5,312 bases of DNA from NCBI GenBank assembly GCA_946637575.1, contig CAMPBJ010000075.1:1-5312 (forward strand). The letters are read 5' to 3'. Every line of letters begins with the position of its first letter. Position 1 is the stretch's first letter. Made by a program: the position numbers and the translations under genes. This document shows, in pieces, positions 1 to 5,312 of the stretch. Source of the stretch: an uncultured Clostridia bacterium (GTDB lineage: Bacteria; Bacillota; Clostridia; Christensenellales; Borkfalkiaceae). The notes below the pieces were generated by a model. That model had not been told where the DNA came from and searched no databases. It was given only the letters and a program-made list of their open reading frames with translations.

Positions 1-88
1 CCCGAGAATACGGTAGCGGAAGAAGTTAAAGAAGAAGTCGTTGCCGACGCAAAAGCGGAAGAAGTTAAAGAAGAAGTTTCCGAGAATA
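1..88 (+). repeat. In-frame 39-base tandem repeat coding an acidic linker
   Basis: An identical 23-base core occurs at 16-38 and again at 55-77, offset by 39 bases (13 codons), each coding for AEEVKEEV. A second match, CCGAGAATA at 2-10 and 80-88, is offset by 78 bases, twice the unit. The repeat is in frame with the S1 gene and yields a Glu/Lys/Val-rich, probably extended or helical linker. The array probably continues upstream of the window, so its copy number cannot be given. Confidence 0.85.
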
Positions 89-1332
89 AGCCTTTAGAAA
101 AGAAAGACGAAATGAAGGCTGCGTTCGACAATATCAGAACGAGAGATTTTAAAGTCGGTCAGGTTATTACGGCGAAGATATCTTCCGCAAAAGACGATGG
201 ACTTACTATTTCCATCAAAAACACCAAAAAAGATTTCGAAATTCCGAAAGACGAACTTTTAGGTGAGTACGACAAGGACGCCTACAAGGATAGAATCGGC
301 GAAGAGATCAGAGTTATGGTCATCGGTAAAAACCCCGCTAAATTCTCCGAAAAGGCTATGGAAAGAGTCTTAAAGGAAGAAGCGGAGATCGCCGAAATTA
401 AAGAAGGTAAGATTTTCGAAGCCGAGATCACCGCAACTAACAAGGGCGGTCTGACCGGTAAATATTTAAGTTACGAAGTGTTTGTTCCCGCGTCGCAGAT
501 CAGAATGGGTTTTGTTAAAGACCTTGAAAAATACGTAGGAAAGACATTAAGACTTAAAGCGGAAAAGGTAGAATCTCGCGGTGCACGCCGTCAGATCGTC
601 GGTTCTCAAAGAGTTATTTTAGAGGCTGAAAAGGCTGAACGTGACGCGATCCGCGCAGAAAAGAAGAAGGAATTCTTCGATAACGTCGGTATCGGCGACG
701 TTGTCCTAGGAACTCCCGTAAGATTTACCGACTTCGGCGCTTTCGTTGACGTAAACGGATTCGACTGCTTGGCGCACATCAGCGATCTTTCTTGGACCGG
801 TTGCAAGAACTGTGCGGAAGTTTTAGAAATCGGCAAACAGTATGAATTTAAGGTGTTAAAAATCGACGAGGCTACCGAAAGGGTTTCCATCGGCTACAAA
901 CAGTTACAACCTAAACCTTGGGATACTGTTTTAGAAAGATACGCTGTAGGCGACGTTATCAAGGGTAAAGTCGTTCGTATCGTAAGTTTCGGCGCTTTCG
1001 TTGAAGTTGAAAAAGGTATCGACGCTTTAGTTCACGTATCTCAAATCTCGAATAAGTGGCTTGAAAACCCCGTTACCGCTTTACAAGTCGGTCAGGAGAT
1101 CGAGGCGAAGATCATCAATATTATTCCCGAAAAGGAAAAGATGAATCTTTCTATCAAAGCGTTACTTCCCGAAGAAGAGATCCACGAGACCGAAACCGAA
1201 GAGAAGAAGGGTAAAGGTCGCGCTAAAAAGGCCGAAGAACCTCAGGAAGAAGAACTTCGCGAGTGGAAAGACGAAGGCGGTTCTGCCGGTGTTTCTATCG
1301 CGGAAATGCTTGAAAACAACGAAAACAAGTAA
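1..1332 (+). CDS. rpsA: Ribosomal protein S1-family RNA-binding protein (four S1 domains), 5'-truncated
   Basis: The reading frame is open from the first base, so the N-terminus lies outside the window; the Met at 112 is internal. Numbered from that Met, four S1 (OB-fold) domains are visible at about 13-75, 97-170, 193-264 and 278-349. The last two are clearest, each with an FGAFV core (208-212, 293-297) followed by an AHIS or VHVS motif. A charged, Glu/Lys-rich tail runs from about 353 to 406. Four domains match Firmicutes S1 proteins, which bind single-stranded RNA; their role in translation is less essential than in Escherichia coli. The first 37 visible residues are an acidic repeated linker. 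In many Clostridia S1 is fused behind IspH, so a fusion is possible here but cannot be seen. Domain 3 carries an unusual Cys/His cluster. Arg codons CGT and CGC appear often here and are uncommon in the downstream operon, consistent with high expression. A terminator follows the stop codon. The family is certain; the exact product name is less so. Confidence 0.93.
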   Translation, partial: PENTVAEEVKEEVVADAKAEEVKEEVSENKPLEKKDEMKAAFDNIRTRDFKVGQVITAKISSAKDDGLTISIKNTKKDFEIPKDELLGEYDKDAYKDRIGEEIRVMVIGKNPAKFSEKAMERVLKEEAEIAEIKEGKIFEAEITATNKGGLTGKYLSYEVFVPASQIRMGFVKDLEKYVGKTLRLKAEKVESRGARRQIVGSQRVILEAEKAERDAIRAEKKKEFFDNVGIGDVVLGTPVRFTDFGAFVDVNGFDCLAHISDLSWTGCKNCAEVLEIGKQYEFKVLKIDEATERVSIGYKQLQPKPWDTVLERYAVGDVIKGKVVRIVSFGAFVEVEKGIDALVHVSQISNKWLENPVTALQVGQEIEAKIINIIPEKEKMNLSIKALLPEEEIHETETEEKKGKGRAKKAEEPQEEELREWKDEGGSAGVSIAEMLENNENK

Positions 1333-1355
1333 TATAAATAAATATATAAACTTAC

Positions 1356-1386
1356 AAAAAACGCAACGAGATCGTTGCGTTTTTTT
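1356..1386 (+). terminator. Rho-independent terminator after the S1 gene
   Basis: The arms ACGCAACG (1361-1368) and CGTTGCGT (1373-1380) pair perfectly around the loop AGAT. The stem can be extended by A1356-A1360 pairing with T1381-T1385, and a T run follows through 1386. It starts 24 bases after the S1 stop codon. The A run on the 5' side makes the structure roughly symmetric, so it could also stop transcription on the other strand, although no convergent gene is visible. It should separate S1 transcription from the spoIIIA operon. Confidence 0.92.
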
Positions 1387-1389
1387 GTT

Positions 1390-1416
1390 CTATATTTTTT
1401 TATTAAAGAATACTCT
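1390..1416 (+). promoter_or_regulatory. Weak candidate sigma-E-type promoter for the spoIIIA operon
   Basis: spoIIIA operons are transcribed in the mother cell by sigma-E RNA polymerase in Bacillus. Between the terminator and spoIIIAA, a -35-like CTATATT (1390-1396) and a -10-like AATACTCT (1409-1416) resemble the sigma-E boxes (ATATT and CATACAMT). The -10 matches 6 of 8 positions, and the spacer is 12 bases, shorter than usual. The surroundings are very AT-rich, so a chance match is quite possible. No convincing housekeeping promoter with normal spacing was found in this gap. If used, transcription would start almost at the ATG. Confidence 0.25.
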
Positions 1417-1424
1417 ATATTAAA

Positions 1425-2285
1425 ATGGATCTGTCTTTTTTAGGCGCTGAAATCGAAAACGCGATAAGTCTTTTAGATAAAGATAAACTTTATGAAATCA
1501 GGATCAGGAAAGGCTTTCCTGTCAAAATTTATTATAACGGCAAATTCGAATACTTAAACAGAATTAACGAAAACGGAATTAAAGTAAAGGTATTAGGGAC
1601 GGAAGACGTTATAAATAACGTTATCTTTAATTTGACCGAAGGTTCGCTCTACGCATTTAACGACGACATAAAAGAAGGATATATTTCAAAGTTCGGACAA
1701 AGAGTGGGAATTGCCGGTGAATTCGTCTATATGGACGGAGTGATCAAGACTGTAAAGAATATCGAATCGCTTGTTATAAGAACTCCGCATGATGTCTACG
1801 GTGCAAGCAACGAATTTTTAGGTGAAATAGTTGATGGACGGGAAGTAAGAAACACGCTTATCGTTGCGCCGAAAAGGATGGGGAAAACAACCGTGTTAAA
1901 GGACTTGGCAAGAAAACTCGATAAACTAGGAAAAAACGTTCTTATTATCGACGAGAGAGCGGAGTTTGCGGACGTAAAAGGCGAAAACATAGATAAATAT
2001 GTAAAAATAAAAAAGACCGACGCTTTCATTATGGCGCTACGAACTCTTTCGCCGGACGTTATAATTACGGACGAGTTGTCTTGCACCGAAGATTTTATTG
2101 CTGTAAAAGACGCCGTGCTTTCAGGGGTAAGCGTAATATCAAGTTGCCACGGCAACGGAATATCAGATTTGAAAGGGAAAAGTTTCTTTGTAAACGGAAT
2201 TTTCGACAGGTATTTCGAGTTAACTTCGAAAGGATTGCCGGGAGTGATCTCGGCAGTTTACGATAAGTCATTTAATTTACTATGA
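1425..2285 (+). CDS. spoIIIAA: Stage III sporulation protein AA (SpoIIIAA), secretion-type ATPase
   Basis: This 286-residue protein is the cytoplasmic ATPase of the SpoIIIA-SpoIIQ channel, related to type II/IV secretion ATPases. Visible landmarks are EIRIRKG (24-30) and GYISKFGQRVGIAG (85-98), both typical of the N-terminal part of the family. A P-loop lies at 148-156 (APKRMGKTT), a Walker B-like strand at 172-178 (VLIIDER), a second acidic motif at 210-218 (PDVIITDEL), and SSCHG at 239-243 where the family usually has a T-x-HG motif. The P-loop begins with Ala instead of the usual Gly and is unusually basic. The stretch between the DER and PDVIITDE motifs also looks shorter than in typical family members, and the total is slightly short. 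The ATG at 1425 has no clear Shine-Dalgarno sequence and sits in the context TAAAATG; it gives a family-like N-terminus. It is the first gene of the operon, and its TGA overlaps the next start as ATGA. Confidence 0.95.
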   Translation: MDLSFLGAEIENAISLLDKDKLYEIRIRKGFPVKIYYNGKFEYLNRINENGIKVKVLGTEDVINNVIFNLTEGSLYAFNDDIKEGYISKFGQRVGIAGEFVYMDGVIKTVKNIESLVIRTPHDVYGASNEFLGEIVDGREVRNTLIVAPKRMGKTTVLKDLARKLDKLGKNVLIIDERAEFADVKGENIDKYVKIKKTDAFIMALRTLSPDVIITDELSCTEDFIAVKDAVLSGVSVISSCHGNGISDLKGKSFFVNGIFDRYFELTSKGLPGVISAVYDKSFNLL

Positions 2286-2743
2286 AGATCGTTTTTGGGG
2301 TGCTTTTAGTTGCGATCTTTTCGCTCGTCGGTTTCATTATGAGTATTAAATATTCGGAAAGAAGAGCCTTTTATTGCGACTTTTATTCTTTTAATTCTAA
2401 ATATATATTGAGCGTTTCATTATCCAAGGATACGTTATATTCGATTTTAGAAAAAAACGACTGTAAAAGCGACTTTTATAAAGTTGCTCTTGCTAAAATA
2501 AAGGGGATTCAAACAATCAAAAAATACGGTTACTTAAAATCAGAAGATTATAAGATTATCGATGAGTATTTTGATGGGCTCGGAAAGGGTGACGGTTACA
2601 TAGAAAAGAGAAACGCGCTTAAATCGGAAGAAATACTAAAAGAAAAAAAGAAAAGTTGTGAACTGGAAGAGAAAAAGTACAAACCGCTCTTTATTAAACT
2701 CGGACTTTTGTTCGGCGCAATAGTTTTTATTCTTTTAATATAA
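2282..2743 (+). CDS. spoIIIAB: Stage III sporulation protein AB (SpoIIIAB)
   Basis: This 153-residue protein is recognised by its place between spoIIIAA and spoIIIAC and by its layout. It has an N-terminal hydrophobic anchor (about 3-21), a charged helical middle, the family-like LGKGD motif (100-104), a Lys/Glu-rich coiled-coil-like stretch (about 109-133) and a C-terminal membrane segment (about 136-153) ending in FILLI. The family resembles the cytoplasmic domain of the type II secretion protein GspF and probably works with the SpoIIIAA ATPase at the mother-cell membrane. It is somewhat shorter than the roughly 170 residues usual for the family, and its N-terminal half is divergent. The start codon overlaps the spoIIIAA stop (ATGA). 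No Shine-Dalgarno sequence is visible, so translation is probably coupled to the upstream gene. Confidence 0.9.
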   Translation: MKIVFGVLLVAIFSLVGFIMSIKYSERRAFYCDFYSFNSKYILSVSLSKDTLYSILEKNDCKSDFYKVALAKIKGIQTIKKYGYLKSEDYKIIDEYFDGLGKGDGYIEKRNALKSEEILKEKKKSCELEEKKYKPLFIKLGLLFGAIVFILLI

Positions 2744-2744
2744 A

Positions 2745-2942
2745 ATGGACGTAAGTATTATAATTAAAATTGCCGCAATAGGTATTCTTATTGCAATTAT
2801 AACGCAGATCTTAAAGAAAAGCGACAGAGACGATATTGCGACTTTAGTTTCTATTGCCGGGCTTATTATAGTTCTTACCCTTATCATAAATATGGTAAGC
2901 GAACTGTTTGAAAACATAAAGAGCATTTTTTATCTGTATTAA
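2745..2942 (+). CDS. spoIIIAC: Stage III sporulation protein AC (SpoIIIAC)
   Basis: This 65-residue membrane protein has two hydrophobic helices (about 4-22 and 31-50), separated by a short charged loop (KKSDRDD, 24-30), and a C-terminal tail with SELFENIK (52-59). Length, two-helix layout and the LFENIKSIF ending match SpoIIIAC, a small integral membrane part of the channel related to SpoIIIAD. The ATG follows the spoIIIAB stop codon by one base, giving TAAAATG. No Shine-Dalgarno sequence lies upstream: the preceding 20 bases are almost all A and T. Reinitiation by ribosomes finishing spoIIIAB is the likely way it is translated. Confidence 0.95.
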   Translation: MDVSIIIKIAAIGILIAIITQILKKSDRDDIATLVSIAGLIIVLTLIINMVSELFENIKSIFYLY

Positions 2943-2943
2943 A

Positions 2944-3324
2944 ATGATAAAAATAGTTGCGGTTTCGCTTTTAATTGCTTTCGTCGTACTCTTATTAAAA
3001 GGTTTCGACGATAAATATGCGTTGCTTTTAGGTCTTGCTTCAAGCGTTCTTCTGCTTTTAATGTCTAACGAATATATAGCGGAAATTTTCGCGTTTTTGA
3101 CTGACCTTTTCGATAAATCCGGAATTGACGACGGGCTTTTGCGGATAGTCTTTAAGGTTACGGGAATCGGGTATCTCGTCGAGTTTTCCGCAGGGATAAT
3201 AGAAGACGCAGGGTTAAAAAATTTGTCGGACAAACTCGTGTTTGTCGGTAAAATAATGATAATCGCAACGTCGCTTCCAGTTTTTTATGCGGTTTTTTCT
3301 ATGTTTTCGGAGATGTTTTCGTGA
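2944..3324 (+). CDS. spoIIIAD: Stage III sporulation protein AD (SpoIIIAD)
   Basis: This 126-residue integral membrane protein belongs to the SpoIIIAC/AD family. Hydrophobic segments lie at about 3-18, 25-41, 65-83 (weaker) and 99-118. The second half carries the family-typical GIGYLVEF (74-81), EDAG (87-90), DKLVFVGK (96-103) and a Pro-containing final helix (P112). It is thought to sit in the outer forespore membrane with SpoIIIAC and SpoIIIAE. The start repeats the TAAAATG junction seen at spoIIIAC, with one base between the spoIIIAC stop and this ATG and no Shine-Dalgarno sequence. Its TGA overlaps the GTG of spoIIIAE. The length is normal for the family. Confidence 0.95.
   Translation: MIKIVAVSLLIAFVVLLLKGFDDKYALLLGLASSVLLLLMSNEYIAEIFAFLTDLFDKSGIDDGLLRIVFKVTGIGYLVEFSAGIIEDAGLKNLSDKLVFVGKIMIIATSLPVFYAVFSMFSEMFS
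3309..3312 (+). promoter_or_regulatory. Shine-Dalgarno sequence GGAG of spoIIIAE
   Basis: GGAG lies 8 bases before the GTG at 3321, inside the end of spoIIIAD. It supports GTG as the real spoIIIAE start, and contrasts with the four preceding operon genes, which lack such a site. Confidence 0.75.
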
Positions 3325-4478
3325 TAATTATTAAACGTTTTTTAGTGTTGATTACAATATTTTTAACAGTTTCTTACTTTTATCAACCAAAAATCGCAAA
3401 AGCGGAAGGTGAGAACGTCGATTCAATAGTAGAAGAAGAACTCTCTAAAATAGACCTTGAAGAACTTCGAAATTTTTATTTAGAACTGTCGCCGGATCTC
3501 GACTTAAAAGACGTTTTAATTAAAATCATTAAAGGAGAGTATGATTTTAGGTACGACTCTTTTTTCAGTTACGTTATTAAAATATTGTTTCAGAAAATAA
3601 ACGGGTTTTTGCCTGATATTTTTTTGATCGTCGCTATCGCGCTTATATTAAGTATTTTAAAAAGCGGAAGGGGATTTGTCCTTTCTGACGAACTATCAAA
3701 AGTCACTTCCTTTATATTTGTGTTTATTATAGGCTTTATCATATTAAAGGATATATATAAATGTTTTGAAATAACGGGAAACACTATACAAAACCTATCG
3801 AAACTTGTTGAGATTATGTCACCCATAATCATAACTTTAACTCTCACGACGGGTGGGTTTAACGGTGCGAACTTCTTTAAACCGACAACTGTTATCGCAA
3901 GCGGAGGGTTTTCTGTTTTGATATCTTCCGTCGTTTTCCCGCTGGTTATTCTGCTTTTTACTTTCTCTTTTTTAGACGCGTTAAGCCAAGACTTTGATTT
4001 TTCGGGTTTTTCTTCATCCGTAACCGGTTTATTAAAGTTTGTTTTAGGGTTGTTGGTAACTGTATTCGGCATTTATTCCGTCGTATTCGAAGTCGTCGGT
4101 AGAAATATCGACGGGGTAAGCGTAAAAATTACAAAATATTTAATATCAAGTTCTGTTCCGATCGTCGGAAATATGGTAAAAGACGGACTTGACGTTATAA
4201 TGCTCGGTTGTCTGCTTATAAAAAACGCGCTCGGACTCGTTTCAGTTATAGGAATTTTGTTTATTATTCTTTCTCCGCTGGTTTTTAACCTGACTTTACT
4301 TTTACTTTTTAAACTTTGTTCCGGATTTTGCGGTCTTTTCGGCGAAAACGGAACGGGAAAACTTATTAACGGCGCTTGTACCGGATTAAAATACTTAAAT
4401 ATTGCCTTGATCACGTCGTCATTTATTACTTTAACGTCGGTTTTGTCCGTTTGTCTTTCGGTAGGAAACGCCTTATGA
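3321..4478 (+). CDS. spoIIIAE: Stage III sporulation protein AE (SpoIIIAE), polytopic membrane protein
   Basis: This 385-residue protein is close to the roughly 400 usual for SpoIIIAE. It starts with a signal peptide: basic K5-R6, a hydrophobic core to about 20 and a likely cleavage site after AKA (26-28). An acidic soluble segment (29-80) follows. Hydrophobic segments lie at about 98-113, 128-144, 163-177, 195-218, 236-258, 307-330 and 358-379. The loop with VSVKITKYL and SSSVPIVGNMVKDG (267-289) is the most recognisable family signature. SpoIIIAE is the largest membrane component of the SpoIIIA channel and is needed for forespore gene expression after engulfment. The start is GTG, overlapping the spoIIIAD stop as GTGA, with GGAG 8 bases upstream; no alternative ATG lies near. 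Its stop overlaps the spoIIIAF start as ATGA. Confidence 0.96.
   Translation: MIIIKRFLVLITIFLTVSYFYQPKIAKAEGENVDSIVEEELSKIDLEELRNFYLELSPDLDLKDVLIKIIKGEYDFRYDSFFSYVIKILFQKINGFLPDIFLIVAIALILSILKSGRGFVLSDELSKVTSFIFVFIIGFIILKDIYKCFEITGNTIQNLSKLVEIMSPIIITLTLTTGGFNGANFFKPTTVIASGGFSVLISSVVFPLVILLFTFSFLDALSQDFDFSGFSSSVTGLLKFVLGLLVTVFGIYSVVFEVVGRNIDGVSVKITKYLISSSVPIVGNMVKDGLDVIMLGCLLIKNALGLVSVIGILFIILSPLVFNLTLLLLFKLCSGFCGLFGENGTGKLINGACTGLKYLNIALITSSFITLTSVLSVCLSVGNAL
4463..4466 (+). promoter_or_regulatory. Shine-Dalgarno sequence AGGA that fixes the spoIIIAF start
   Basis: AGGA lies 8 bases before the ATG at 4475, within the end of spoIIIAE. It favours this ATG over the earlier in-frame TTG at 4376, which would give a 103-base overlap and a 33-residue extension unlike the family. 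Confidence 0.75.
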
Positions 4479-4948
4479 GTTTTAAAGGGTACGTTATACT
4501 TTTATGTTCCTTAGTTATCGCAGTAACTTTAATTACTCTTTTTATTCCGAAAGGGAAAACGCAAAAAACATTAAAAACCGTTCTATCCGCCGTAATTATA
4601 ATATCGCTTTTTAAGCCGATAACTTACTTAAAAGGAAAGTCTTTTGACTCGGACGATTATTCCTTTTTGTACGTTCAGGAAACGTTTAGGGACTATGCGA
4701 ACGAGAAGTATATATCTTTAAACGAAAACGCCTGTCTGACTATTCTTAAAAATATGGGAATAAATGACGCGAAAGTATCTATAACGGCAAGTGAGTCCGA
4801 AGACTTTTTTTCGGTAAAATTCGCGGAAATCGATTTAAGCGGGGCAGTCATTATTCCGAAAAAGGAGAATATAGATATTAAAGAAGAGATCAAGAAGTCT
4901 GTTTCCGAATTTTTAAGAATTGATAAAGAGGCGGTATTTGTAAATTGA
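4475..4948 (+). CDS. spoIIIAF: Stage III sporulation protein AF (SpoIIIAF)
   Basis: This is a 157-residue protein from the ATG at 4475. Two hydrophobic segments (about 5-24 and 34-51) are separated by the family-like FIPKGKTQK (23-31), with KPITYL (47-52) after the second helix. A soluble domain (about 58-157) follows, ending in a helix and IDKEAVFV (149-156). This matches SpoIIIAF, whose soluble domain has the ring-building fold shared with type III and type II secretion ring proteins and faces the intermembrane space. The frame is open further upstream (to a TTG at 4376), but the Shine-Dalgarno site, the ATGA overlap with spoIIIAE and the family N-terminus all point to 4475. Its TGA overlaps the TTG of spoIIIAG. 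Confidence 0.93.
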   Translation: MSFKGYVILLCSLVIAVTLITLFIPKGKTQKTLKTVLSAVIIISLFKPITYLKGKSFDSDDYSFLYVQETFRDYANEKYISLNENACLTILKNMGINDAKVSITASESEDFFSVKFAEIDLSGAVIIPKKENIDIKEEIKKSVSEFLRIDKEAVFVN

Positions 4949-5312
4949 ACGATGAAAAAAAAGAAGGCGTAAAGACTTTTTTAAACAAAATTAAAACGGA
5001 CAAAAGAATAAAGATAATCGTTTTAATCGTCGTTCTGTCGGTGTTTGCGCTGTTTTTGTTTTTTTCTTTGTTTTCTTCAAACGAAAAGAGCTTGGAAACA
5101 GACGAAAACTACGTTTCTACGCTTGAAAACAAATTAGAAAACGTGCTTTCTAAAATATCCGGCGCAGGCAGAGTTTCGGTTATGATAACGGTAGAATCAG
5201 GCATGGAAACGGTACTTGCCACAAAGACAAACGTAACCGAGTCAAACGGGAAAAAGGTAACCGAAGAAACGCCGATCATCGTTAACGGAAAGACGGTGGT
5301 TTTAAAGGAAAA
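4945..5312 (+). CDS. spoIIIAG: Stage III sporulation protein AG (SpoIIIAG), 3'-truncated
   Basis: The first 122 residues are visible and the window ends two bases into the next codon. A basic cytoplasmic head (K10 to K24) precedes one membrane helix (about 24-43). The soluble domain begins with ENYVSTLENKLENVLSKI (54-71) and GAGRVSVMITVESG (73-86), a strong match to the ring-building domain start of SpoIIIAG. SpoIIIAG forms the large oligomeric ring of the channel between the two forespore membranes. The start is TTG, overlapping the spoIIIAF stop as TTGA. An in-frame TAA at 4924-4926 closes the frame upstream, and no ATG occurs in this frame before the conserved domain (the first is at 5179). 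A purine-rich AGAGG (4927-4931) sits 13 bases upstream, further than ideal. spoIIIAH should follow. Confidence 0.92.
   Translation, partial: MNDEKKEGVKTFLNKIKTDKRIKIIVLIVVLSVFALFLFFSLFSSNEKSLETDENYVSTLENKLENVLSKISGAGRVSVMITVESGMETVLATKTNVTESNGKKVTEETPIIVNGKTVVLKE

Noticed and set aside
112..114. ATG as start of the S1 gene
   Set aside because: The same frame is open and protein-like (acidic repeats) back to base 1, and no Shine-Dalgarno sequence precedes this ATG; it is an internal Met.
606..890. Minus-strand open frame opposite the S1 gene
   Set aside because: Low-complexity Ser/Thr-rich translation antisense to conserved S1 domains; no start signals.
1385..1421. Housekeeping promoter (TTGTTC at 1385-1390 with TATATT at 1416-1421)
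   Set aside because: The spacer is 25 bases, far from the usual 17, and the boxes fall in an AT-rich terminator tail.
1796..2155. Minus-strand open frame opposite spoIIIAA
   Set aside because: It covers the conserved ATPase motifs on the other strand and resembles no known protein; a shadow frame.
4341..4361. GENGTGK in SpoIIIAE (residues 341-347) as a P-loop
   Set aside because: It sits in a loop of a polytopic membrane protein with no Walker B strand or ATPase fold; a chance resemblance.
3590..4414. Long minus-strand open frames (3590-4072 and 4073-4414)
   Set aside because: They lie opposite spoIIIAE, have no recognisable domain or upstream ribosome site, and arise from the codon pattern of the real gene.
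4376..4474. N-terminal extension of spoIIIAF from a TTG at 4376
   Set aside because: It would overlap spoIIIAE by 103 bases and add an atypical 33-residue segment; the ATG at 4475 has AGGA at 8 bases and the usual ATGA junction.
4475..4945. Internal promoter within spoIIIAF, as known for spoIIIAG expression in Bacillus subtilis
   Set aside because: No pair of boxes with acceptable spacing stood out by eye; it may exist but cannot be supported here.
1..5312. tRNA, rRNA, CRISPR array, insertion sequence or riboswitch
   Set aside because: Apart from the 92-base gap the window is almost entirely coding; no cloverleaf, spaced direct repeats, transposase or inverted terminal repeats were seen.

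Overview
The window is a low-GC, plus-strand stretch from an endospore-forming member of the Firmicutes (Bacillota). Two things support this: an almost complete spoIIIA operon, which occurs only in endospore formers and their close relatives, and a Firmicutes-style ribosomal protein S1 with four S1 domains. The S1 form and the divergence of the spoIIIA proteins from Bacillus suggest a Clostridia-type lineage, possibly uncultured. That placement is inference; nothing here identifies a genus.

Layout. 1-1332 is the 3' part of an S1-family RNA-binding protein gene. Its true start lies upstream of the window, and the visible part opens with an acidic repeated linker. 1333-1424 is the only real intergenic gap. 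It holds a strong intrinsic terminator (about 1356-1386) and, weakly, a possible sigma-E-like promoter just before the next gene. From 1425 to the end lies a tightly packed operon: spoIIIAA (1425-2285), spoIIIAB (2282-2743), spoIIIAC (2745-2942), spoIIIAD (2944-3324), spoIIIAE (3321-4478), spoIIIAF (4475-4948) and the 5' part of spoIIIAG (4945 to the window end). Neighbouring genes overlap by 4 bases (ATGA, GTGA, ATGA, TTGA) or are separated by a single base (TAAAATG, twice). spoIIIAH would be expected just downstream.

How the genes work together. In the known model from Bacillus subtilis, the SpoIIIA proteins are made in the mother cell after engulfment. They assemble a secretion-like channel in the outer forespore membrane, which meets SpoIIQ from the forespore side and keeps the forespore active. 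SpoIIIAA is the cytoplasmic ATPase, SpoIIIAB a type II secretion GspF-like membrane protein, SpoIIIAC/AD/AE integral membrane parts, and SpoIIIAF/AG (with AH) ring-forming proteins. The S1 gene is a housekeeping neighbour insulated by the terminator.

No wholly new system is evident. The points most worth a second look are: a C-x2-H-x8-C-x2-C cluster in the third S1 domain that contains every cysteine visible in that protein; the repeated acidic linker and possible upstream fusion partner of S1; several spoIIIA starts with no Shine-Dalgarno sequence, three in an identical TAAAATG context; an atypical P-loop in SpoIIIAA; and the TTG start of spoIIIAG beside an A8 run.
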